From positions 880,001 through 944,000 of the forward strand of contig NZ_BLPF01000004.1 in the NCBI RefSeq assembly GCF_011764425.1: a stretch of 64,000 nt of DNA, read 5' to 3'. Under the pieces are notes generated by a model. It was not told the DNA's origin, ran no database searches, and saw only the letters and a program-made list of their open reading frames with translations. This stretch comes from Phytohabitans houttuyneae. GTDB lineage: Bacteria > Actinomycetota > Actinomycetes > Mycobacteriales > Micromonosporaceae. This document shows, piece by piece, positions 1-7,791 of the stretch. Both the position numbers and the translations under genes were made by a program. How positions within the stretch are numbered: position 1 is the first letter of the stretch; each line of letters opens with the position of its first letter.

Positions 1-1
1 A

Positions 2-418
2 CAGATCGGCGACGCGGTCAGCGTGGCGAACGGCACCGCGACCGTCAGCACGAGCACGCTCGCCGCCGGTAGCCACACGCTCACCGCCGTCTTCACGCCC
101 ACCGACAGCGCCGCGTACAACGCCTCCACGTCTGCACCGAAGGCGTACCAGATCACGGCCAACGGCGATGGGGACGGGGATGGTGACGGGGATGGCGATG
201 GAGACGGGGATGGTGACGGCGATGGGGATGGTGACGGGGACGGGGACGGTGACGGTGACGGGGATGGCAACGGCTCGTTGGCCAGCACCGGCACGCCGCT
301 CATCGCCATCGGCGCCTCGGGCCTCGCGCTGATCGGCACCGGCACCGGGTTCATGCTCCTGACCCGCCGCCGCCGGCCCGAGCCCGGACCCGTCAGCTGG
401 CCGGAAGACCCGGAATGA
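2..418 (+). CDS. Ig-like repeat surface protein with Asp-Gly repeat and LAxTG sorting signal (5' partial)
   Basis: This is the 3' end of a gene that starts before the window; the frame is open from base 2. The visible N-terminal part is the end of a bacterial Ig-like (Big_3_5 type) repeat ending in an 'AVFTP' strand, very similar to the Ig repeat of the secreted protein at 2514. It is followed by 17 Asp-Gly pairs (167-268), then LASTG (278-292), a hydrophobic helix and four arginines. LAxTG plus helix plus basic tail is the sorting signal known for class E sortases of actinobacteria, so the protein is probably exported and attached to the wall or kept in the membrane. It overlaps the next gene by ATGA (415-418), so the two are co-translated. 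Confidence 0.8.
   Translation, partial: QIGDAVSVANGTATVSTSTLAAGSHTLTAVFTPTDSAAYNASTSAPKAYQITANGDGDGDGDGDGDGDGDGDGDGDGDGDGDGDGDGDGNGSLASTGTPLIAIGASGLALIGTGTGFMLLTRRRRPEPGPVSWPEDPE
167..268 (+). repeat. Hexanucleotide tandem repeat encoding (Asp-Gly)17
   Basis: Seventeen consecutive GA(C/T)-GG(N) codon pairs. Third positions vary (ggg, ggt, ggc, gga; gac, gat), so the protein repeat is kept while the DNA copies are not identical. It sits between the Ig-like domain and the LAxTG signal, where a wall-spanning stalk is expected. Repeat number could vary between strains. Confidence 0.95.
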
Positions 419-1425
419 CCATCACGATCGAGCCGCCGCCGGCCGCGAGCCCTCCTCGCGAGCCGTCCGCGCCGAGCCCGCCACCGTCCGCGCCGTCGCC
501 GCAGCCGCAGCCGGCTCCGTCACCGCCGCCGCGACCGGGGCCGCCCGTGGTCAGCCTCGCGCTCCAGCTGCCCGGCATCGCGCTGAGCATCCTCGCCGCG
601 GTGGCGCTGGGCTTCGTCGTGCACCTGACGCTGCTTTCGCAGGTGCAGTACGAGCGCAACCAGCAGACGGCCTTCGCCGACTTCCGGGCCGAGCTGGCGC
701 GGGGCACGGCGCCGGTCGGTCAGACGCGGCTGGAGTTCGCGGACGGGGCCGAAGAGGGTACCGAGCACCTCGTCAGCCCCGGCTCGGCTGTCGCGGTACT
801 GCGAATCCCCGCCATCGGCCTGCGGACCGTCGTGTTCGAAGGCACGACCGGCGAAGTGCTGCAGCTCGGTCCCGGGCACCGCCGTGACAGCGTCCTACCT
901 GGACAGACCGGGACGGCGGTGGTGATGGGCCGGCGGGCGGCGTACGGCGGCCCGTTCCGCGACCTGGACCTGCTCCTGCCCGGCGACCGGATCACCGTGA
1001 CGACCGGACAGGGCGAGCACGAGTACCGGGTGATCGGGCTGCGCCATCCCGGCGAGCCCGCACCGCCCCCGCTGGCCGCCGGCAAGGGCCGGATGACGCT
1101 GGTGACGGCGGGCGGCGACCCGTTCATCCCGCAGGACATCCTGCGCGTCGACGCCGATCTGGTCAGCCCCACCCAGCCGACGCCGGCCCGCAAGTTCGGC
1201 GCGACGTCGCTGCCGCCCGCGGAAGCCGCACTGGCCACCGATTCGGGCGCCTGGACGCCGCTCATGCTGTGGGGTCAGGCGCTGCTGCTCGCCACGCTGG
1301 GAGTCACCTATCTGCGCGCCCGTTGGGGTGGATGGCAGGCGTGGATCGTCGGTGCTCCCGTCCTGCTCGCCCTGGGGTTGGCCATCGCCGACCAGGCCGC
1401 GCGACTGCTGCCCAACCTCCTGTAG
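415..1425 (+). CDS. Sortase-fold protein lacking the catalytic His and Cys (pseudo-sortase)
   Basis: A 336-residue membrane protein with a Pro-rich cytoplasmic N-terminus (residues 1-45), a transmembrane helix (about 48-75), a sortase-like domain (about 110-250) and two C-terminal hydrophobic segments (about 280-300 and 310-330). The fold is recognisable from the 'LRIPAIGL', '[11 protein letters not shown]' and 'MTLVTAGG' strands. In active sortases the second strand ends in G-H and the last in TLxTC. Here the codons read Gly-Arg (Arg173, cgg at 931) and TLVTA (Ala232, gcg at 1108). The Arg of the ILR strand (Arg244) is kept. Without His and Cys it cannot run the usual thiol transpeptidation; a scaffold or substrate-binding role is inferred. 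It lies between an LAxTG protein and WxL-type genes. Confidence 0.8.
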   Translation: MTITIEPPPAASPPREPSAPSPPPSAPSPQPQPAPSPPPRPGPPVVSLALQLPGIALSILAAVALGFVVHLTLLSQVQYERNQQTAFADFRAELARGTAPVGQTRLEFADGAEEGTEHLVSPGSAVAVLRIPAIGLRTVVFEGTTGEVLQLGPGHRRDSVLPGQTGTAVVMGRRAAYGGPFRDLDLLLPGDRITVTTGQGEHEYRVIGLRHPGEPAPPPLAAGKGRMTLVTAGGDPFIPQDILRVDADLVSPTQPTPARKFGATSLPPAEAALATDSGAWTPLMLWGQALLLATLGVTYLRARWGGWQAWIVGAPVLLALGLAIADQAARLLPNLL

Positions 1426-1446
1426 CGGTCTAGAAAGGACAGTGCC

Positions 1447-2307
1447 GTGACTCAGATCGACGACGCGACAATGGTCGACCTCGGTCCGCCGGTCGCCGCG
1501 ACGGCGCCCGTGCCGCGGCGGGACGCCAGCGGCCTGGCGAGCCTGGACGCGCGGTCCATCTCCGCCTGGTTCGGCGACCACAAGGTGCTCGACCGTGTGT
1601 CGCTCACCATGCCGGCGGGCAAGGTGACCGCGCTGATCGGGCCGTCGGGCTGTGGCAAGTCGACGTTCCTGCGGATCCTCAACCGGATGCACGAGCTCGT
1701 GCCGAGCGCGTCGCTCGCCGGTGAGGTTCTGCTCGACGGCCGCGACCTCTACTCGGCGGAGCGCCGCATCACCGACGCCCGCCGGCAGGTGGGCATGGTG
1801 TTTCAAAAGCCCAACCCTTTCCCGGCGATGTCGATTTACGACAACGTCGTGGCGGGGCTGAAGCTCACGGGTACCAGGGTCTCCCGCGGCGAACGGGACG
1901 ACCTCGTGGAGGAGACGCTGACCAAGGCGGGCCTGTGGAAGGAGGTTCGCGACCGGCTGCGCCAGCCCGGTGGCGCGCTCTCCGGCGGGCAGCAGCAGCG
2001 GCTCTGCATCGCGCGTTCACTGGCGGTACGCCCGCGCGTGCTGCTGATGGACGAGCCGTGCTCCGCGCTGGATCCGACGTCGACGCGGCGCATCGAGGAG
2101 ACCATCGCGGAGCTTGTACACGAGGTGACGATCGTGATCGTCACGCACAACATGCAGCAGGCCGCACGGGTTTCGCACCTGTGCGCGTTCTTCCTGGCGT
2201 CACAGGGCACGCCGGGGGTGATCGTGGAGCACGGGCCGACGCCGGCGATGTTCGACCACCCTCAGGACCCCCGCACCTCCGACTACGTCCATGGTCGTTT
2301 CGGCTGA
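1447..2307 (+). CDS. PstB-type phosphate ABC transporter ATPase
   Basis: 286 residues. Walker A GPSGCGKST, signature LSGGQQQR, Walker B LLMDEP and the H-loop in 'VTHN' are all intact. The C-terminal 'DPRTSDYVHGRFG' is characteristic of PstB. About 35 extra residues precede the usual PstB start. The GTG start follows 'gaaagga' at a good distance. PstB normally powers a PstA-PstC permease fed by PstS, but no permease or binding protein is adjacent downstream; they may lie upstream of the window. The 21-bp gap from the sortase-like gene suggests one transcript. Whether it serves phosphate import or some surface-assembly step cannot be told from here. Confidence 0.85.
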   Translation: MTQIDDATMVDLGPPVAATAPVPRRDASGLASLDARSISAWFGDHKVLDRVSLTMPAGKVTALIGPSGCGKSTFLRILNRMHELVPSASLAGEVLLDGRDLYSAERRITDARRQVGMVFQKPNPFPAMSIYDNVVAGLKLTGTRVSRGERDDLVEETLTKAGLWKEVRDRLRQPGGALSGGQQQRLCIARSLAVRPRVLLMDEPCSALDPTSTRRIEETIAELVHEVTIVIVTHNMQQAARVSHLCAFFLASQGTPGVIVEHGPTPAMFDHPQDPRTSDYVHGRFG

Positions 2308-2513
2308 GAATCGCTCGTCCATCCAGGCCCGACCGTCCGAATGGTCTTTGCGCGACGCCCTTTTTCCTGATGAACGGGCACCGAGAATTCGCCTTCCGCA
2401 CGTTCGGCGGAGACATTGGCCTGCCTACCGGGACACGGCTGCTGTGGAGCCTGATTGCCGGCCGGGTCACCAGGGTCCGGCTGGGCATCATCCTCAGCGA
2501 GAGGAAGTGATTC

Positions 2514-3722
2514 ATGAGCAAGCGCATGTTCGCTCGTGCGGGCGCGCTGCTTGGTGTGGCCGTCATGTCGGCCGGCGTACTCGTGGCGGTGGCGTCGCCG
2601 GCACAGGCGGCTTCCCTCGGCGCGATCACGGTCGCGCCGACGAACGGCACGGTCGACGCCAACCCGATGTTCACGACGGCCACCTCCCAGAACGCGTGCC
2701 CGAGCGGGTTCGGGGAGAACGCCGGTCTGCGGGTGGGTCCGGCCGGTGGTCCCTACCAGAACCTGGCGCGCGCGCTGGGTGGCGGCGGGTACGACCAGGC
2801 GCCCGTGACGATCTCGCCGAACCGTTCGCTGGCCCAGGCGCTGGGTGTCACGACGGTCGCGCCGGGCTCGTACGTGATCATCATCGAGTGCTTCAGCCTG
2901 ACCGCCGGCCGGCACCCTGACGAGTTCCAGCTTCCGATCGTCGTCGAGGGCACCAACTGGCGGGTCGACAGCGGGCCGGTGGCCGAGGACACCACCACCA
3001 CGCTCGCCGTCTCCCCGGCGACCATCGAGTCGGGCGACGAGGTCACGCTGACCGCGACCGTGGCGCCGTCCAACGCCGCGGGCACCGTGCAGTTCCGGCG
3101 GGGCGCCAGCACCGTGATCGGCACCGCGCCGGTCGCGAGCGGCACCGCCAGCCTCACCACCACCTCGCTGCCGATCGGGACCCACTCGATCACGGCGGTC
3201 TTCACGCCGGCCAGCCCGGCCGCGTTCAACCCCTCCACCTCCTCGCCGCAGTCGGTGACGGTCGAGCTCGGCGACGGCCCGGCGGCAGCGCAGGAGATCG
3301 TCGCGGACATCACCCCGGGCGCGTTCAGCCTGGCGGTGGCCGGCAACACGGCCGCTCTCGCGGGCGGCACCGTGGGTGGCACCGCGACCGGCGACCTCAA
3401 CAAGGCCACGGTGACCGACCTGCGCGGTAGCAACGCGGGTTGGGACCTGACCGGCCAGCTTGAGGACTTCAACACCGTTCCGGCGACGACCGCGATCGGT
3501 GCCGCGAACCTGACCTGGGCGCCGACCGCGACCAAGACCAGCGGCTCGGGTTCGGTCACGGCGGGTGCCGGTGCCGACCTCGGCGCCACCCGCACCCTCT
3601 GCTCGGCGGCGCAGGCGAGCAGCGCGGGCGTGTTCGACTGCGGCGCCGGCCTGACGCTGTCCGTGCCGGACACCGCCGCGCCCGGCGCGTACGCCGCCAC
3701 CCTGACCCTGACGCTGGCCTGA
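2514..3722 (+). CDS. Secreted Ig-like protein with C-terminal WxL-like domain
   Basis: 402 residues. Signal peptide at residues 1-33 (cut near AQA-AS), an N-terminal beta domain with two cysteines (about 34-155), a Big_3_5 Ig-like repeat (about 160-245), then a C-terminal domain of about 150 residues. That last domain has 'VTDLRGSNAGWDLTG' with Trp310 in a W-x-L arrangement and ends in 'YAATLTLTLA', matching the two conserved segments of WxL wall-binding domains of Firmicutes, although the second Trp is replaced. The start is fixed by GAGAGGAAG seven bases before ATG. The partner downstream (3834) is DUF916-like, the usual companion of WxL proteins. No anchor of its own; it probably binds peptidoglycan or the partner non-covalently. 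Confidence 0.75.
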   Translation: MSKRMFARAGALLGVAVMSAGVLVAVASPAQAASLGAITVAPTNGTVDANPMFTTATSQNACPSGFGENAGLRVGPAGGPYQNLARALGGGGYDQAPVTISPNRSLAQALGVTTVAPGSYVIIIECFSLTAGRHPDEFQLPIVVEGTNWRVDSGPVAEDTTTTLAVSPATIESGDEVTLTATVAPSNAAGTVQFRRGASTVIGTAPVASGTASLTTTSLPIGTHSITAVFTPASPAAFNPSTSSPQSVTVELGDGPAAAQEIVADITPGAFSLAVAGNTAALAGGTVGGTATGDLNKATVTDLRGSNAGWDLTGQLEDFNTVPATTAIGAANLTWAPTATKTSGSGSVTAGAGADLGATRTLCSAAQASSAGVFDCGAGLTLSVPDTAAPGAYAATLTLTLA

Positions 3723-3833
3723 TCATCTCGATCGAGTCCAGCCACGGGCTGACATAGGCGGAGGTGTCGTGGGTCAACGCCCGCGGCACCTCCGCCGCAT
3801 GCCTGTATCCGGAGCCCACGAGGAGCCCGAGCC

Positions 3834-5234
3834 ATGACACCCGCCCGACCCGCCCGCTCCCGGCTCGCCACGCGCGCCGGGCTTCTGTTCGCTTCGCTGG
3901 CAGTGCTCCTCGCGACCCAGCCACTGGCGCCCGCGAGTGCCGCGCCGGCCAGGGCGCCCGGCGACGACTTCAAGTGGAGCGTCGTACCGTCCAGCTCCAA
4001 GGGCCCGACCGTGCGGAGCCGGTTCGAGTACGGGCTCAAGCCGGGCGAGGAGGTGTCCGACTGGGTCGCCGTCAGCAACCTCGGCACCAAGCCGCTGAAG
4101 GTGTCGGTGTACGCCACTGACGCGTTCAACGCACCGGACGGTGGCTTCGCCCTCTTGCCGGCGAGCGAGCAGCCCAAGGACGTCGGGTCGTGGATCACCC
4201 TCCCGCGCAGGGACTACACGGTGCCGGTGGGCAAGCGGGTGGACATCCCGTTCAGGGTGAAGGTCCCCGCGAACGCCGAGCCGGGCGACCACATCGGCGG
4301 CCTTATCGCCGGTGCCACCGAGAGCACCACCAACGAGCAGGGCCAGCAGGTCAACGTCGAGCGCCGCATCGCGTCCCGCGTGTACCTGAGGGTCGACGGG
4401 CCAGCCCAGCCGGCCGCGGAGATCACCCGCGTCGACGCGGTGTACGACAACCCGCTGATCCCGTTCGGCGGCGGGGACATGACCGTCACGTACCAGGTGG
4501 CGAACACGGGCAACGTGCGCTTCAGCGGCAAGGCGCGGATCGAGGTGCGGGGACCGCTCGGCGTGCGGGTCGCCAACAGCGAGGTGATCGACATCCCGGA
4601 GCTGCTGCCGGACTCCGAGATCCGGATCACCCGTAAGCTGGCGGGCGTCTTCCCGGCCGGCCGGCTCGACGCGCAGGTCACGGTGAACCCCCAGGTCGAC
4701 AACACCGCGCTCTCGTTGACCGAGTCCCGTTCGATGTGGGCCGTGCCCTGGCTCCTCGTCGCCGTACCCCTGCTGCTCGTCGGGTTGCTGCTCTTCTGGC
4801 TCCTGCGGCGGCGGCGCTTCCGGCGGCTCGCGGTGGAGGCGGAGCTCGTCGGCCGCGGCGACGCGGTGCCGTCGGCGGCCGCGTCCCGCAGCCGGGCGGT
4901 GGTGCTCGCCGCGGTGGCGCTCGCTCTCGCCGGTGCGCCGGGTGCGATGTCGGCGCAGGTACCCGGCGCCCTCGAACCGACCGCGGGCGTGGAGATCGGC
5001 GTCTCGATCGCGCCGCCCACGGTGTCACCGACCGCCTCGCCCACCGCGACGGCGTCGCCCCGCCCGTCGCCGAGCCCGACGGACGGCACCGGCGGCGGTG
5101 GCGGTGACCTGCCTCGCACCGGCCTCGCGATCGGCGCGTTCGTGGCGGTCGGCGCCGCGCTCGTCGGCGGTGGCGCGGGCCTGCGCGTCGCCGCCCGCCG
5201 CCGAGCCGTGGCCTCGTCAGCGACCGGGGAGTGA
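3834..5234 (+). CDS. DUF916/WxL-interacting-like membrane protein with LPRTG sorting signal
   Basis: 466 residues. Signal peptide (1-36), then a peptidoglycan-binding-like beta domain (about 45-165; 'YGLKPGEEVSDWVAVSNLG', 'GSWITLPRRDYTVPVG', 'GDHIGGLIAG') and a second Ig-like host-binding-type domain (about 175-295). This is the architecture of the WxLIP (DUF916) proteins of Firmicutes csc clusters. A transmembrane helix (about 302-322) is followed by R-R-R-R-F-R-R, a second hydrophobic stretch (about 352-370), a Thr/Pro/Ser-rich spacer, LPRTG (426-430), a helix and RRR. An LPxTG signal after an earlier membrane helix is odd for WxLIP proteins and implies an outside C-terminus. The ATG has a gagga-type site about 13 bases upstream. 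Confidence 0.75.
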   Translation: MTPARPARSRLATRAGLLFASLAVLLATQPLAPASAAPARAPGDDFKWSVVPSSSKGPTVRSRFEYGLKPGEEVSDWVAVSNLGTKPLKVSVYATDAFNAPDGGFALLPASEQPKDVGSWITLPRRDYTVPVGKRVDIPFRVKVPANAEPGDHIGGLIAGATESTTNEQGQQVNVERRIASRVYLRVDGPAQPAAEITRVDAVYDNPLIPFGGGDMTVTYQVANTGNVRFSGKARIEVRGPLGVRVANSEVIDIPELLPDSEIRITRKLAGVFPAGRLDAQVTVNPQVDNTALSLTESRSMWAVPWLLVAVPLLLVGLLLFWLLRRRRFRRLAVEAELVGRGDAVPSAAASRSRAVVLAAVALALAGAPGAMSAQVPGALEPTAGVEIGVSIAPPTVSPTASPTATASPRPSPSPTDGTGGGGGDLPRTGLAIGAFVAVGAALVGGGAGLRVAARRRAVASSATGE

Positions 5235-5302
5235 TGGGCGCCGGCCGGGTGCCGCTGGGGAGGCGCGGCGGCGGCCGGGACGGGTGAGGCAGGATGTAGG
5301 AC

Positions 5303-7153
5303 ATGGCTGGCCGCATCCGGGACGAGGACATCGCGCTGGTCCGTGACCGCACGGCGATCGCCGACGTCATCTCCGAGCACGTCACGCTGAAGTCGGCGGG
5401 CGGTGGCAACCTCAAGGGCCTGTGCCCGTTCCACGACGAAAAGACCGCCTCGTTCACCGTCGCCCCCGCCCGAAACGTGTATTTCTGCCATGGCTGCGGC
5501 CAGGGCGGCGACGCGATCAAGTTCCTGATGGACATCGACCACCTTTCGTTCATCGAGGCGGTCGAGCGGCTGGCCGGGCGTTCCGGCATCCAGCTGCGCT
5601 ACATCGAGGCCGGGCCGGCGCCGGTGCGCCAGCAGCAGGGGCAGCGGCAGCGCCTGGTCGCCGCGCACGTCGCCGCCGCCGAGTTCTACGCCGACCAGCT
5701 CGGCACCGGGCCCGCGCAGAAGGCGCGCGAGTTTCTCGCCGAGCGTGGCTTCGACCGGGCCACCGCCCAGCTGTACGGCTGCGGCTTCGCCCCCGACGCC
5801 TGGGACCACCTCGCCAAGCACCTGCGGCAGAAGGGGTACACGCCGCAGGAGCTGATCACCGCGGGCCTGGTGCGGGAGGCGCGCTCCGGCTCGCTCATCG
5901 ACCGTTTCCGCGGCCGCCTGCTGTGGCCGATCAAAGACCTCACCGGCGACGTGATCGGCTTCGGCGCGCGCCGCCTCTTCGACCAGGACGACGGCCCGAA
6001 GTACCTCAACACCCCCGAGACGCCCATCTACAAGAAGTCGCACGTGCTCTACGGCGTCGACCTGGCCAAGCGCGAGATCGCCAAGCAGGGGCGCGTGGTG
6101 ATCGTCGAGGGGTACACCGACGTCATGGCCTGCCACCTCGCCGACGTGCCCACCGCCGTGGCGACCTGCGGCACCTCGTTCGGCAGCGACCACATCGGCG
6201 TGCTGCGGCGGCTGCTGATGGACAGCGACGGCTTCACCGGCGAAATCATCTTCACCTTCGACGGCGACGCGGCCGGGCAGAAGGCGGCGCTGCGGGCGTT
6301 CGAGGAAGACCAGAAGTTCGTCGGCCGCACGTTCATCGCCATCTCGCCCGACAGCATGGACCCGTGCGAGCTGCGCCTGGCAAAGGGCGACCTCGCCGTC
6401 CGCGACCTGATCGCCCGCCGCGAGCCGCTCGTCGACTTCGCGCTGCGCCAGGTGCTCTCCCGCCACGACCTGGACACCGTCGAGGGCAGGGTCGACGCGA
6501 TGCGCCGCGCCGCGCCACTCGTGGCGAAGATCAAAGACCGCGAAAAGCGCCCGGAGTACGTGCGGAAGCTCGCCGGCGACCTCGGCATGGAGATCGAGCC
6601 GGTCCAGCGCGCCGTGGCCGCCGCCACCGGCCGCGCCGAGCCGCCACCCGGCCGCCCCGCGCCAGCGGAGTCCGCTGTGGACAGTCCACAGGCGATGGTG
6701 GAGCGCGAGTGCCTCAAGCTGGCGCTGCAGATGCCCGCGCTGGCCGGCCCGATGTTCGACGCGCTGGGCGCCGAGGTCTACCGCCACCCCGTACACATCG
6801 CGGTCCGTGAGGGCATCACCACCGCGGGCGGCGCGGCTTCCGCGGTGGCGGGCGCCGTCTGGATCGAGGGGGTACGCGACGCGTGCGGCGACCTCGCCGC
6901 GAAGGCCCTCGTCGGCGAGCTGGCGGTGGAGCCGCTGCGCCTGGACAACGAGCCCGACCCCCGCTACGTCTCGGTCGCGCTCGCCCGCCTCCAGCTGGCC
7001 TCGGTGGCCTCCCGCATCCGCGACCTGAAGTCGAAGGTGCAACGCGTCAACCCGGTGACCAACAAGGACGAGTATCTGGCACTGGCCGGGGAACTTTTCT
7101 CCCTGGAGCAGCACGCGCGCGCGCTCCGCGAGCAGGCGGTCGGGGGTCTGTAG
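5303..7153 (+). CDS. dnaG: DNA primase DnaG
   Basis: 616 residues, the normal length for actinobacterial DnaG. It makes RNA primers at the replication fork, working with the replicative helicase. The CHC2 zinc finger is visible at about residues 40-65 (C-P-F-H and C-H-G-C). The TOPRIM core has the acidic 'VEGYTDV' and 'FDGDAAG' motifs at about 265-325. The C-terminal third is the variable helicase-binding region. The start ATG at 5303 begins with the typical MAGRIRDEDI. Everything expected for a functional primase is present. Confidence 0.97.
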   Translation: MAGRIRDEDIALVRDRTAIADVISEHVTLKSAGGGNLKGLCPFHDEKTASFTVAPARNVYFCHGCGQGGDAIKFLMDIDHLSFIEAVERLAGRSGIQLRYIEAGPAPVRQQQGQRQRLVAAHVAAAEFYADQLGTGPAQKAREFLAERGFDRATAQLYGCGFAPDAWDHLAKHLRQKGYTPQELITAGLVREARSGSLIDRFRGRLLWPIKDLTGDVIGFGARRLFDQDDGPKYLNTPETPIYKKSHVLYGVDLAKREIAKQGRVVIVEGYTDVMACHLADVPTAVATCGTSFGSDHIGVLRRLLMDSDGFTGEIIFTFDGDAAGQKAALRAFEEDQKFVGRTFIAISPDSMDPCELRLAKGDLAVRDLIARREPLVDFALRQVLSRHDLDTVEGRVDAMRRAAPLVAKIKDREKRPEYVRKLAGDLGMEIEPVQRAVAAATGRAEPPPGRPAPAESAVDSPQAMVERECLKLALQMPALAGPMFDALGAEVYRHPVHIAVREGITTAGGAASAVAGAVWIEGVRDACGDLAAKALVGELAVEPLRLDNEPDPRYVSVALARLQLASVASRIRDLKSKVQRVNPVTNKDEYLALAGELFSLEQHARALREQAVGGL

Positions 7154-7156
7154 GCG

Positions 7157-7666
7157 ATGGCGTTGTTCAAGCGCAAACCGAAGCTGCCGGCTGACCAACG
7201 CCCGGCCCTGGACCCGGATGAGCGCATCCTCGCCTGGGCACCGACCGCCGGCGAGGGCGCGGTGGTCGCGAGCAACCGCGGCCTGTGGCTGCCGGGCCTG
7301 CACCGCCTGGGCTGGCACGAAATCCACAAGGCCGTGTGGTCGGGCCGCGAGCTGGTGGTCACCCCCGCATCGGTGGTCGACGAACGCGACGGCTACACGG
7401 TGGTCGCCGACCAGCCCATCCTCTCCACGCTGCTGCTGGACCCCGGCGAGGTGCCCGACCAGGTGCGCACCCGCGTGACCCGGTCGGTCGCCTACACCGA
7501 ACACCACACTCTGCCCGAGGGCGGCGGCGTGCGGGTGGTGGCGCGGCGGGTGAGCGGTGTGGACGGCCTGAGCTGGACGGTGCGCTACGACCCGGGCACG
7601 CCCGAGGACGACGCGACGGTGGGCAAGCTCGTGGCGGCGGCTCGCGCCGCCTCAACCCCGACCTGA
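7157..7666 (+). CDS. Conserved actinobacterial protein encoded after dnaG
   Basis: 169 residues, beginning three bases after the dnaG stop and so probably co-transcribed. No signal peptide or membrane helix. It starts with a basic N-terminus (KRKPKL), then a beta-rich region with 'AVVASNRGLWLPG' and 'GWHEIHKAVW' that resembles PH-like or YokE-like folds. Conserved hypothetical proteins of this type are found next to dnaG in actinomycetes, but I know no function for them. Confidence 0.8.
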   Translation: MALFKRKPKLPADQRPALDPDERILAWAPTAGEGAVVASNRGLWLPGLHRLGWHEIHKAVWSGRELVVTPASVVDERDGYTVVADQPILSTLLLDPGEVPDQVRTRVTRSVAYTEHHTLPEGGGVRVVARRVSGVDGLSWTVRYDPGTPEDDATVGKLVAAARAASTPT

Positions 7667-7715
7667 CACCCTCGCGCAGCGCTCTTCGTCGACCTGCTTG
7701 CCGGCACGACGCTGC

Positions 7716-7780
7716 TCGCCTTTAGAACCAACCTGAACCGGATGCGAGCTGCCGCGACGACCGTCACCGCGGACGTCGCG
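7716..7780 (-). repeat. Dispersed intergenic repeat, reverse copy
   Basis: Read on the minus strand, this segment carries TCGCGG-C-AGCTCGC followed by GGTTGG-TTCT. It aligns with intergenic segments at 35298-35369 and 39687-39758 (TCGCGGTAGCTCGCGTC, GGTTGGATCT). All copies lie beyond the 3' ends of genes. This copy is the most diverged. Confidence 0.5.
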
Positions 7781-7791
7781 GTTGCCCGAAT

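Noticed and set aside
4214-7507. A very long open frame on the minus strand across the surface gene and dnaG.
   Set aside because: It is antisense to well-supported genes (DUF916-like and dnaG), is made of Arg/Gly/His-rich low-complexity sequence and has no family match; such frames arise from high GC at third positions.
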